A DNA stretch of 46,143 bases from an uncultured Clostridia bacterium (GTDB lineage: Bacteria; Bacillota; Clostridia; Oscillospirales; UBA644): the NCBI GenBank assembly GCA_948443805.1, contig CAOJUB010000014.1, positions 1 through 46,143 on the forward strand. Reading direction: 5' to 3'. A program made the translations under genes and the position numbers. The number at the start of each line of letters is the position of its first letter. Position 1 is the first letter of the stretch. The notes beneath the pieces are model-generated. The model ran no database searches, had not been told where the DNA came from, and saw nothing but the letters and a program-made list of their open reading frames with translations. Shown piece after piece: positions 27,463 through 35,584 of the stretch.

Positions 27463-28916
27463 AACCGAAAAACCTGCTTCTGTTTTTTTTGTTTCTCTTT
27501 CTTTTTTCGTTTTCTGCCCGGGCGGAAAACGAAGCGCAACCAGCGCAAGAAACCACCCCGGTCCAAACAGAACAACCGCCTGCTGAAACCGGACAATCGG
27601 AAGAAGAAACCGAACTCTGCATCTGCGGAAGACCGATTTACGCCGAAAGCGGGCAGGGCTACAGCAAATTTGACTGCACAAAATGCCGCCAAAACTACCT
27701 GCTCTGCCGGTGCGCCTGCTGGTGCGGCGCCGAAACCCACACGGAAACCGAAGGCGAAGGGCAGCCCCTCTTTTGCAACGGCTGCAACAACCGCTGCACC
27801 GAATGTATCTGTGCGGATAAAGAAATTCTGCTGAAACGGGAAAAACAGATCGCCGAGGGGTCGCTGTCTCCGCTCGGTCTGCAAAAGCCCACTTCTTTCG
27901 CGGCAATATCCGTCGTTCTCCTTTTTCTCCTTGCCGCGCTATACTTTGCGCTTACCGCACAGGCGAGAAAAGCGCTGCCAGCAAAAAAAGAACCTCTCCC
28001 AAATGAAAAAGAGGAAAGAATGCCGCCGGAACCAGCCCTTCCGCAAACCGAAGGCCGAACCGCTCCGATTCCGGTCGATATTTCTGAAATCCCGCCGCTT
28101 GACGCCTATGAAGCGGCAGAAGAATGGATCAGCCGGAACATCCGGAAACGTACGGATCTGCTTGAAGAACTGGGAGCGTTCCGTCTCTCGGCAGGACAGT
28201 TTTCAGAACTGAAGGAACGCGCCGGCCTGACGCCGAACAGGAAATGTCCGGTCAATACCGAAGCGCCCAGAAAACCGCTTCCGCAAACGCTGGCGACCAG
28301 AGAATCACTAACGCAGGAAGGGTTATCCGCAGCAAAAACAATTCTTACGCCCGAAAAAATCTACACGGCGGCAAAACGGGGAGAACCGGGCTACAAAATC
28401 TGTTTTTTTGAAAACGCCGCCCGAATTCTCAGCGACGAAGGCCGTTTTTCCGGCGCGCTGACAAAAAAACAAACCGCCGCTTTTCTCCGAAAAGGGTTAT
28501 GCGACTTTTCCGAACACGAAGAAAAATTGAAGACGCCGATCAGCGAACGGTTCCAAAAAGAAACGTTTACCGTTTTGATGGCGCTGTATCTGACCGGAAA
28601 AACCCGGTTTAGAAAAACAGCGGAAGAAAAGCTTGCGCAGCATGCAAAAATCCCTCAGGATCTGTTCCGAAAAGCCATGGAAAAACTTGCAAAAAAAGGG
28701 CTGCTTGAAAACAACGGCGAAGAATACCGGTTGTCCTTCAAAGCCACAACCCTGCTCCCCGAGCCGGGCGACGACACCGTCATGTTCCGCACCGAAAAAC
28801 AACGGATTCTGTTTGTAAACAAAACCGACTGCATTTTATGTATTCATGAACAGAATGACGGCTATTTCATTCTTTCCTGCGAAAAAATACCGTGGAATCT
28901 CTATCTCGGAGAATAA
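27459..28916 (+). CDS. Cys-rich single-pass membrane protein with winged-helix-like C-terminus
   Basis: The start at ATG 27459 is chosen because it gives a clean signal peptide (residues 1-22, hydrophobic core LLLFFLFLFLFSFS) and overlaps the previous stop. The protein has 485 residues. An acidic stretch is followed by 13 cysteines between residues 54 and 118, in CxC, CxxC and CRCACWC patterns that suggest metal or disulfide clusters. A membrane segment lies at 148-167. The inner part is charged and has a possible winged helix near 380-430 (DLFRKAMEKLAKKGLLEN). No known family was recognised. Confidence 0.7.
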   Translation: MKPKNLLLFFLFLFLFSFSARAENEAQPAQETTPVQTEQPPAETGQSEEETELCICGRPIYAESGQGYSKFDCTKCRQNYLLCRCACWCGAETHTETEGEGQPLFCNGCNNRCTECICADKEILLKREKQIAEGSLSPLGLQKPTSFAAISVVLLFLLAALYFALTAQARKALPAKKEPLPNEKEERMPPEPALPQTEGRTAPIPVDISEIPPLDAYEAAEEWISRNIRKRTDLLEELGAFRLSAGQFSELKERAGLTPNRKCPVNTEAPRKPLPQTLATRESLTQEGLSAAKTILTPEKIYTAAKRGEPGYKICFFENAARILSDEGRFSGALTKKQTAAFLRKGLCDFSEHEEKLKTPISERFQKETFTVLMALYLTGKTRFRKTAEEKLAQHAKIPQDLFRKAMEKLAKKGLLENNGEEYRLSFKATTLLPEPGDDTVMFRTEKQRILFVNKTDCILCIHEQNDGYFILSCEKIPWNLYLGE

Positions 28917-28920
28917 CGGC

Positions 28921-28957
28921 AAAAACCGGGACTCTTTTTCAGGAGTCCCGGTTTTTT
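28921..28957. terminator. Bidirectional terminator after the membrane cluster
   Basis: A perfect 14-bp stem (28921-28934 with 28943-28956, loop of 8) with A5 before and T6 after lies between the convergent 27459 gene and the M23 gene. Confidence 0.93.
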
Positions 28958-28959
28958 CT

Positions 28960-29985
28960 TTACGGTTCCGGTTCGGCATTCCAGGTCACCGGATAGATTT
29001 TAACAAGCGCGTTATAATCTTTGGTTTCCTCGTCCTTTCGCGTTTTCATCTGATTTCTCTGAAGAAATTCTACGATGGAATACACATCGACCCAAATTTC
29101 GCCGTTGCCTTCTTTCTGGCTTTCATCAAAAATCAGTTGCAAACCGAGATGCAAATGCGGCTTCTGCATACCGTTCACATTCTCCTGATCGCTGTAGCCG
29201 GTCATTCCGACATACCCGATCACCTGTCCCGGATAAACAATATCTCCCTGTGAAAGAGAAAGATGATACGGATGATTTTTTCGCATATGCGCGTAATACC
29301 AATACCGCTTCCGGTCAAAACTCCGAATCCCGATCCGCCAGCCGCCATAACGGTTCCAGCCGATTTCTTCAACATAACCGCCCTCAATCGCGACAACCGG
29401 CGTTCCCACAGAGGCCAGCAAATCGTTTCCAAGATGACGGCGGCGGTAACCGAACGAACGGGAATTGCCGAAATCCTCATAATGAGAAAATCCGTAACCG
29501 GCGGCGATGGGAGAATACGCATAAAGCCCGTATTTTTTCTCCAGCGCATCGTTGCCGGCATCCTCCCAAAAATCCCCGACAAAACCGCCGAGCACCGCGG
29601 CGTAGGCTTTTTGATAATAGCCGAAATATTCCATTTCTGCCGTCAGACTATCGATGCTTTTTCCCGCGCGGAGTTCCGAAGCAACGCTTTCCATACGGGA
29701 AACCCAGCCGTTTTTAAAAGTTCCCCCGTCTTTTGCAGCACAATAGGCAAGAAGATCGACCCAGTCGATCTGGGAAGAAACGTCTTCCGCCGAAGAAACC
29801 GAAAGCTTATAAGCCTTTGTCATAGCGGCAGCAGGGACATGAAATTCCACCCATTTGATAAAATCGCCGTCCGATGGCAGCGATTCGGCAATCTCTCCGC
29901 GGGGAAAGAAAAACAGGGAAAGAAAAAAGGCCAGGATGCAAAGCGCGACAATCAAGGCATCAAACCATGTAAAACGATCCGTCAT
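28960..29985 (-). CDS. M23 family metallopeptidase, membrane-anchored
   Basis: The 341-residue protein has one N-terminal membrane segment (about 8-27) and a C-terminal LytM-type domain. The zinc ligands are visible: H184 and D188 in HLGND, and H279 in HLHLGL with H277, plus H233 in YYAHM. Such enzymes cut peptide cross-links in peptidoglycan. The ATG overlaps the pdaA stop (ATGA). It is the last gene of an envelope-remodelling operon that may act during sporulation, by inference. Confidence 0.92.
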   Translation of the reverse strand: MTDRFTWFDALIVALCILAFFLSLFFFPRGEIAESLPSDGDFIKWVEFHVPAAAMTKAYKLSVSSAEDVSSQIDWVDLLAYCAAKDGGTFKNGWVSRMESVASELRAGKSIDSLTAEMEYFGYYQKAYAAVLGGFVGDFWEDAGNDALEKKYGLYAYSPIAAGYGFSHYEDFGNSRSFGYRRRHLGNDLLASVGTPVVAIEGGYVEEIGWNRYGGWRIGIRSFDRKRYWYYAHMRKNHPYHLSLSQGDIVYPGQVIGYVGMTGYSDQENVNGMQKPHLHLGLQLIFDESQKEGNGEIWVDVYSIVEFLQRNQMKTRKDEETKDYNALVKIYPVTWNAEPEP

Positions 29986-30803
29986 ACCAATTCGTCAAGA
30001 CTCCGGAAGGTATATCCCTCCGCTTTCCATTTCCGGATAACCGTCTGTAAAATCTCGCTGTTGGTTTTGGAGGTGGAATGCAGAAGAAGCACGGTTCCGC
30101 CATGAATCCGGGAAGACAGTTTTTCCACCGCATAATCGGCAGAGGGCTGCTTGTTTACGTCCCAATCGGCATAGGCAAGGCTCCAGAAAACCGTCTTATA
30201 TCCCAGCTGCTTTGCCTGCTCCAGGTTCGAAACCGAAAATTTTCCCTGCGGCGGACGGTAATATTTTTTCATCGGCTGCCCGGTAATCTCCGTATACAGC
30301 TTTTCAACCGTTTCCAATTCGGCCTGAAAATCGGCAAGGTTGCTGATTTTCCCCATATCGGGATGCGATGCGGTATGATTTGCAACAATATGACCTTCAT
30401 CAGCCATGCGCTGAACCAATTCCGGGTTTGTCTTCAGATAATGCCCGACGAGAAAAAACGCCGCCGGAACCTGCTCCTCAGCAAGAACATCGAGAATTTT
30501 CGGCGTATAGCCGTTTTCATAACCTGCGTCAAAAGTTAAAAAAATCGTTTTTTCACCCGAAGAATCGATAAAATAAGCGTCATATTTTTTCAATTCTTCC
30601 TGCGAAATGTTTCCTCTGGGCGGCTGCCCCGCCTGGTCAAAAGAAAGCCCCCAGTCGCCGGCCGAAACAGCAAGCGCGGAAGACGCTTCCGGAACAGTCA
30701 GGGTCAGAAAAACGCCGACAAGCGCGGCAAGCAAAAAACAAAGCGTAATCTCGCCGCAATGCCGGTCCAGAAAACGTCCGGCGGCTTTTCCTAGATTTCT
30801 CAT
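29982..30803 (-). CDS. pdaA: PdaA-type polysaccharide deacetylase
   Basis: The 273-residue protein (start at ATG 30803, GGAG 6 nt upstream; another ATG at 30815 is possible) has a membrane segment at about 19-37. Its deacetylase domain carries TFDAGYENG (D92), NHTASH (H143, H147), YYRPPQGKFS and VLLLHS. The TFDxGYENG form and the preceding WGLSF segment resemble PdaA, which makes muramic delta-lactam in spore cortex. I infer the same role. It overlaps the M23 gene. Confidence 0.85.
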   Translation of the reverse strand: MRNLGKAAGRFLDRHCGEITLCFLLAALVGVFLTLTVPEASSALAVSAGDWGLSFDQAGQPPRGNISQEELKKYDAYFIDSSGEKTIFLTFDAGYENGYTPKILDVLAEEQVPAAFFLVGHYLKTNPELVQRMADEGHIVANHTASHPDMGKISNLADFQAELETVEKLYTEITGQPMKKYYRPPQGKFSVSNLEQAKQLGYKTVFWSLAYADWDVNKQPSADYAVEKLSSRIHGGTVLLLHSTSKTNSEILQTVIRKWKAEGYTFRSLDELV

Positions 30804-30830
30804 AACAAACTCCATTCTCCCGCAGGGCCG

Positions 30831-31757
30831 CTATTTATGAAAAAACGTCTCGCTGGCGGGAAGTATTTTAAAAAAGTAATCTTCACTCGTCTTGCCGGAG
30901 GGTCGAAGAAACCGGTTGAGCCGATACAGGCAGTTAGGATCCCTGGTAATCCGGTTTACCTTTTCCTCGCAGGAAAGCGTCGCCTTAAAACCCGCCTGGC
31001 GCAGGATTTCCACCGAAGCATCGCTGATCGCGCCGAACGGATAGGTAAAGGCGGTAGGGACGATACCAGTCTTTTCCTTTAAAAGAGCCTGTAATTTTCC
31101 GACGTCTTCCGAAAGCCGTCCGGCATAGGCAGCGTTGCTTTCCCCCCGGATTTTTTTCGCGCCGATATGGGTGGAATTTTTATGCAGATTATATGAATGG
31201 TTCTGAATCTCAACCAGTCCGCTTTCCGCCATTTCCCGTATCTGATCCCAGCTGAGATGGGAATAAAACGGATTGAAATCCTCCGTCTCCGAAAATTTTT
31301 CACTGTAACAGCCAATCACCGAGATCACCGCGCGGCAATTATATTGCTTTAACAGCGGATAGGCATACAGATAATTGTTATAATACCCATCATCAAAGGT
31401 CAACATCACCGGTTTGTCAGGCAACGGGGCGCCGGTTTCCACATAATCGATCAAATCCTGGACAACAATCGTCGTATAGCCGTTTTCGGTCAGATACCGG
31501 AGATCGGACTCAAACAAATCCGGAGAAACCACATATTTCCCCCAATATTTCGAATCTTTCAGCACACCGTGATACATAATGATCGGAACTTCGACCGTCT
31601 CTTCCCCGGAGACAGAAACTGCCGTTTCCGAAGACGGGGGAACCGTTTCCGTATAAAAAGCGGAAATACGGGACAGACAGCCGAAAACGACAAACAGAGA
31701 AAAAAGGAAAAGCATGGAGTCATACTTCTTCACCACAGCCCAAATCTTTTTCCGCAA
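30831..31757 (-). CDS. Polysaccharide deacetylase family protein
   Basis: The 308-residue protein has an N-terminal membrane anchor (about 14-33) and a NodB-type domain with VPIIMYHGV, TFDDGYYNN and IQNHSYNLH. This layout is like the IcaB/PgaB group that trims acetyl groups from surface glycans. The start codon is TTG at 31757, with GGGGGGTG 7 nt upstream; the first internal ATG would lose part of the anchor. It lies 27 bp before pdaA. Confidence 0.88.
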   Translation of the reverse strand: MRKKIWAVVKKYDSMLFLFSLFVVFGCLSRISAFYTETVPPSSETAVSVSGEETVEVPIIMYHGVLKDSKYWGKYVVSPDLFESDLRYLTENGYTTIVVQDLIDYVETGAPLPDKPVMLTFDDGYYNNYLYAYPLLKQYNCRAVISVIGCYSEKFSETEDFNPFYSHLSWDQIREMAESGLVEIQNHSYNLHKNSTHIGAKKIRGESNAAYAGRLSEDVGKLQALLKEKTGIVPTAFTYPFGAISDASVEILRQAGFKATLSCEEKVNRITRDPNCLYRLNRFLRPSGKTSEDYFFKILPASETFFHK

Positions 31758-31837
31758 AAAAACACCCCCCTGAAATTTCGGCCAAAGCCTTCCGTCAATT
31801 CAGCCTATGCGGTGCTGATTTTTTTTATTCCCTTACC

Positions 31838-31866
31838 TTGACAAGAAAAAAGATTTATGTTACAAT
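31838..31866 (+). promoter_or_regulatory. Promoter of the GH29 gene
   Basis: TTGACA (31838-31843) and TACAAT (31861-31866) with 17-bp spacing on the plus strand, about 70 bp before the gene. A short stem TCAGC/GCTGA followed by T8 (near 31800-31828) stands just upstream and may shield it from read-through. Confidence 0.85.
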
Positions 31867-31937
31867 AACATCAAGAAACGACACGGTGCAAAATAATCGA
31901 GCCGCCCGAAAACAGCGGCGGCGGAACGGAGAAAACA

Positions 31938-33179
31938 ATGATTCCCATACCTGAAAAAAGAATCGCGGATTTTGAAAAATTAGGCTTCGGTCTTTTTATC
32001 CACTGGGGACTTTATGCTCAGATCGGAAAAGGCGAGTGGGTCATGAACCTTGCCGATATCCCCAAAGAAGAGTACGCAAAATTAGCGGCAACATTTACAG
32101 CTGAAAATTTCAGCGGCAGGGAAATTGCCAGAACGGCAAAAAAAGCCGGTATGAAATACGCGGTGCTGACAACAAGGCATCATGACGGCTTTTCGCTTTA
32201 TGATACCTGCGGCCTGAACGATTTCGACGCCCCCCACGCCGCCTGCAAAAGAGACCTTGTCCGGGATTTCGTTGACGGCTGCAACAGCGAAGGAATCCTT
32301 CCGTTTTTCTACCACACGACGCTCGACTGGCGAGAGGAATCTTTCCGCACCGATTTTAAGGAATATCAGAAATATCTCCGCCGTTCGGTAGAAATTCTCT
32401 GCACCAATTACGGGAAAATCGGCGGCCTCTGGTTCGACGGAAACTGGTCAAGAACCGATGTCGACTGGGAAGAAGACGCACTCTATTCGCTGATCCGGAA
32501 AAACCAGCCCGATGCCATGATCATCAATAATACCGGCCTCGACGCCCGGGGCTTTATCGGTAATTCTTATATTGACAGCGTAACCTTTGAACAGGGAAAA
32601 CCCTCCAGAATGAACCGGGAGGGAGCGCCTAAATATGTCGCCTCGGAGATGTGCCAGACAATCAATACCCATTGGGGACACGGCAGCCGGGATTTTCTGA
32701 CCAAACCGGTGCCGGAACTGATTGAAACGCTCTGTTACTGCCGCAAACACGGCGCAAACTACCTACTCAATGTTGGGCCGGACGCCTCCGGACAAATCAC
32801 GCCGATTCAAAAAGCAACGATTGAAGAAATCGGCCGCTGGATTTCCGTTACCGGCGATGCGCTTTATGAAGGAAAACCTTCGGAAGCCGTTTCAGGCGGA
32901 AAAGATTTTATGCTGGATAAAGATCAGAAAAGCTATCTGTATATCCACGACCTGGCCGTGCAGGCACAGGAACACGTCGTCGTCGGCGTATCCGGCCAGG
33001 GGCCGCGCTCCTTCAAAAATGCGTTCCGCAAAGTAAAAAACATACGGTGGACCGATAACGGCGCCCCCCTCGAATTTGCACAGAATCCGGAAAACGGATT
33101 GCTCTGCGTTGACTGCACAGGTTACTCTTACGGAGAAAATCTGGTCGTCCGCGTAGCGGAAATAGAATACGAAAACTAA
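31938..33179 (+). CDS. GH29 family alpha-L-fucosidase-like enzyme
   Basis: The 413-residue protein has GH29 landmarks: FIHWG (20-24), TTRHHDGF (78-85) and GGLWFDGNW (162-170), where D167 is the expected nucleophile. There is no signal peptide, so it likely acts in the cytoplasm on an imported fucoside. No transporter or sugar kinase lies beside it, which leaves the substrate unknown. It has its own promoter and GGAG before the ATG. Confidence 0.88.
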   Translation: MIPIPEKRIADFEKLGFGLFIHWGLYAQIGKGEWVMNLADIPKEEYAKLAATFTAENFSGREIARTAKKAGMKYAVLTTRHHDGFSLYDTCGLNDFDAPHAACKRDLVRDFVDGCNSEGILPFFYHTTLDWREESFRTDFKEYQKYLRRSVEILCTNYGKIGGLWFDGNWSRTDVDWEEDALYSLIRKNQPDAMIINNTGLDARGFIGNSYIDSVTFEQGKPSRMNREGAPKYVASEMCQTINTHWGHGSRDFLTKPVPELIETLCYCRKHGANYLLNVGPDASGQITPIQKATIEEIGRWISVTGDALYEGKPSEAVSGGKDFMLDKDQKSYLYIHDLAVQAQEHVVVGVSGQGPRSFKNAFRKVKNIRWTDNGAPLEFAQNPENGLLCVDCTGYSYGENLVVRVAEIEYEN

Positions 33180-33237
33180 AAAAACATTGCGGTGCGAACA
33201 AGATATTCCTAAAATAACACAAAAAGGAGTGCTGCGG

Positions 33238-33555
33238 ATGTTCAGAAAATCCAGAATAAAAGGCGTTGTTTCCATTCTTCTCATCACCGTATGCTGCGCC
33301 TTGCTTACCGCCTGTAACGTCTCTTTCGGCAACGCTCGTGGTGAAATATCCTGGTGGGTCATCGCGGCGCCAGCGTTCGTTATTTTGGTCATTGCGCATA
33401 TCCTCCTTATCCAGCAAACCTATCAGTGTCCGAAATGCGGCGCTAAATTCAGCCCAAAATGGTATGAAATATCCGTCTGTATCCATATAGGAAACGAACG
33501 CCTCGTAAAATGTCCCAGCTGCAAAAAAAGAGGATTTTGCCAAAAAGCGCCTTAA
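33238..33555 (+). CDS. Small lipoprotein-like membrane protein with a C-terminal zinc ribbon
   Basis: The start chosen is ATG 33238, which has AAAGGAG 8 nt upstream. The 105-residue product begins with a lipobox-type signal (LLTAC), then a second membrane segment (WWVIAAPAFVILVIAHILLI), and ends in a cytoplasm-facing CPKC and CPSC pair that should bind zinc. A lipid anchor and a later membrane segment together are unusual. Function unknown. Confidence 0.7.
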   Translation: MFRKSRIKGVVSILLITVCCALLTACNVSFGNARGEISWWVIAAPAFVILVIAHILLIQQTYQCPKCGAKFSPKWYEISVCIHIGNERLVKCPSCKKRGFCQKAP

Positions 33556-33594
33556 ACAGGAAAGGCTTTCCTTTCAAAATGCAGATAAAAAGTT

Positions 33595-33635
33595 GCCGTA
33601 TGAAGAAAGATATTCTTCATACGGCAGTTTTATTT
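33595..33635. terminator. Terminator between the zinc-ribbon gene and vanZ
   Basis: A perfect 13-bp stem (33595-33607 with 33613-33625, loop of 5) is followed by AGTTTTATTTTTATT on the plus strand. It lies between two convergent genes. Confidence 0.9.
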
Positions 33636-34220
33636 TTATTCTGTTTTCGGAAAAGTCCTGCATTTTTCGGCCGCGCCGTAGAAAAAACGGCGAAACAGCC
33701 GGTAAAGCAATACACCAAAGAACCCGCCGAGCGTATTCAGCCACAAATCATCGATATCGGTCGTCCGGGGGAGAAAAAGCTGCGCCGTCTCAATCGCCAA
33801 AGAAAAAAGAAAACAAAATCCAACAACCTTCGGAAGCGAAATCCGCCACAAAAGCGGAAACAAAAAACCAATCGGAATAAAAACGGCGATATTCCCCAGG
33901 AAATTAATCCAAAAGCTAACGGAATTCCCGTTTTTTAAATCCGCAGCCGTTATAGGAAATACCCGGAATAACGAAAGGTTAATATCACTCCGGGCACCGG
34001 GCAGGGAATAACATACGCCGGCAGAAAAATCGGGAAAAACTGTCTGAGACGCCAGCGCTACACAGAAAAGGAGAAAACAAAGAACACCGGTTTCATGCTG
34101 CCAGGAGGTTCCGGTTTTCTGCCTGTGAAGCTGTCGGACCCGAAAGAGGCGAAACAAAAGTACAGCCGGGAAAAACAGCAGAAAAATGCACAGCATTCGC
34201 AAAAAATAAAAACGGATCAT
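33636..34220 (-). CDS. VanZ family membrane protein
   Basis: The 194-residue protein has about five membrane segments and the VanZ-like core NFLGNIAVFIPIGFLFPLLW with SLAIETAQLFLPR and TDIDDLWLNTLGG. VanZ proteins are linked to teicoplanin resistance in one case, but their usual role is unclear. The start overlaps the aroQ stop (ATGA). There is no vancomycin resistance gene beside it. Confidence 0.88.
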   Translation of the reverse strand: MIRFYFLRMLCIFLLFFPAVLLFRLFRVRQLHRQKTGTSWQHETGVLCFLLFCVALASQTVFPDFSAGVCYSLPGARSDINLSLFRVFPITAADLKNGNSVSFWINFLGNIAVFIPIGFLFPLLWRISLPKVVGFCFLFSLAIETAQLFLPRTTDIDDLWLNTLGGFFGVLLYRLFRRFFYGAAEKCRTFPKTE

Positions 34221-34651
34221 TCGGCTTTTTTCTTCGCAAGAAAATATTCCAGCGCAAGGTCATACCCCCGGCTGCCAAGGCCGAAAATTCCGCCTACACA
34301 GACAGCGGAGAGATACGAGTGGTGACGAAATTCTTCTCTTTTATAGATATTGCTGATATGCACCTCAACCGCTTCAATCCCAACGGCGGAAATCGCGTCC
34401 CGCAGGGCGACCGAAGTATGCGTATATGCGGCGGCATTGAGGATCAAGCCGTCAAAATCGGCGTGTCGGTGAATCATCTGCACCATTTCGCCCTCCACTT
34501 CGCTTTGCAGGCAAACCAGTTCCACGCCGTTTTCCGCGGCGGTTTTTTTCAGTCTTTCTTCGATTTCACACAGGGTTTCGCTGCCGTAAATCGCCGGTTC
34601 TCTTTTCCCGAGGCGGCTGAGATTCGGCCCATTCAACACCAAGATTTTCAT
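34217..34651 (-). CDS. aroQ: 3-dehydroquinate dehydratase, type II
   Basis: The 144-residue enzyme forms 3-dehydroshikimate. Motifs are LNGPNLSRLGKREPAIYGSE near the N-terminus, NAAAYTHTSVALRDA in the middle and VEVHISNIYKREEFRHHSYL. It overlaps aroE by an ATGA pair and vanZ likewise, so the three are one translation-coupled group. Confidence 0.96.
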   Translation of the reverse strand: MKILVLNGPNLSRLGKREPAIYGSETLCEIEERLKKTAAENGVELVCLQSEVEGEMVQMIHRHADFDGLILNAAAYTHTSVALRDAISAVGIEAVEVHISNIYKREEFRHHSYLSAVCVGGIFGLGSRGYDLALEYFLAKKKAE

Positions 34652-35439
34652 CTTTCAGAATCCTCCTCTTTACGTTCCTCTGCAAAAAATATCTCCCGGG
34701 CAAGCAACGCCTGTCCGGTCAGCATATCCATACCCAAAACCGTTGGTATACCAAACTTCTCTGCAGTTAAAATCAATTCGGTTTTCCGGGGCGCATACAC
34801 AGCATCATACACCAGCAGGCTATGGCGGACCTGCTCCTCGGTAAAGGGCATTCCCGGCTGGCTTTCGCTGCCTAGAGTCGTGGCGTTGATTAAAATATCG
34901 CCCCGCTGCCCTGCATAGACCGAAATCTCCCGTTCCGGATAAAAAGACGCTAAACAAGCAACCAGAGCCTCGGCCTGCTCTTTTCGGCGCGCGTCGATCA
35001 AAACCCGGCATTCCGGAAGCAACGCCGCCGCCAAACCCCGCGCGGCGCCGCCGGCGCCTTTGATTACCGCGGTTTTCCCGGAAAGGGACAATTTTTCCTC
35101 GATACAGCGTTTTCCGCCCCCGCCGTCGGTGTTGTACCCAATCAGCTTTCCGTCTGCAACCCTGACGGTATTGACCGCGCCGCAGACGCTCGCCGAAAAA
35201 TCAACGGAATCAAGAAACGGAAGAATTTTCTCTTTATATGGAACCGTTACGTTAAACCCTTTCAGATACACCCGGGCAAAAGCGACGAATGTTTCCAGAT
35301 TTTTTTCTTCGGTCGGGAATGCCAGATAAACGGCGTTTCGCCCTTCCTTTTCAGAAAGCTGATTGTGGATCTGCGGAGACATCGTATAATCAATCGGCCA
35401 GCCCAGCAGACCGAAAAGCATTGTTTTCGCGTCGATCAT
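34648..35439 (-). CDS. aroE: Shikimate dehydrogenase
   Basis: The 263-residue NADPH-dependent enzyme reduces 3-dehydroshikimate. Landmarks are the shikimate-binding start GWPIDYTMSPQIHNQL, the NVTVPYK with its catalytic Lys, and the glycine-rich loop VIKGAGGAARGLA of the NADP-binding domain. AAAGGAG stands before the ATG. It is the first gene of the aroE-aroQ-vanZ group. Confidence 0.96.
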   Translation of the reverse strand: MIDAKTMLFGLLGWPIDYTMSPQIHNQLSEKEGRNAVYLAFPTEEKNLETFVAFARVYLKGFNVTVPYKEKILPFLDSVDFSASVCGAVNTVRVADGKLIGYNTDGGGGKRCIEEKLSLSGKTAVIKGAGGAARGLAAALLPECRVLIDARRKEQAEALVACLASFYPEREISVYAGQRGDILINATTLGSESQPGMPFTEEQVRHSLLVYDAVYAPRKTELILTAEKFGIPTVLGMDMLTGQALLAREIFFAEERKEEDSER

Positions 35440-35480
35440 AGTTCTCCTTTCCGTCCGGATAAGCGGACTAAAAAAAGATA

Positions 35481-35509
35481 TTGATTTTTATATCAAAATA
35501 TGGTATACT
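35481..35509 (+). promoter_or_regulatory. Promoter of hflK-hflC
   Basis: TTGATT (35481-35486) and TATACT (35504-35509) with 17-bp spacing and TGG before the -10 box, plus strand. Confidence 0.8.
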
Positions 35510-35584
35510 TGTTGTAATAGAACAATAGGGAAGCGCAAAAAGCGCCCCTGACAACGCCGAGTTGCGGCAGAACGGAGTTTCATT

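Noticed and set aside
27279-28916. Longer version of the Cys-rich protein from ATG 27279
   Set aside because: It would overlap most of the previous gene and bury the clear signal peptide that begins at 27459.
33187-33555. Longer version of the small lipoprotein from ATG 33187
   Set aside because: AAAGGAG and the signal peptide both point to ATG 33238.
33636-34220. Glycopeptide resistance locus, because of VanZ
   Set aside because: No vanA, vanH, vanX or regulator genes are present. VanZ-like proteins are common and mostly of unknown function.
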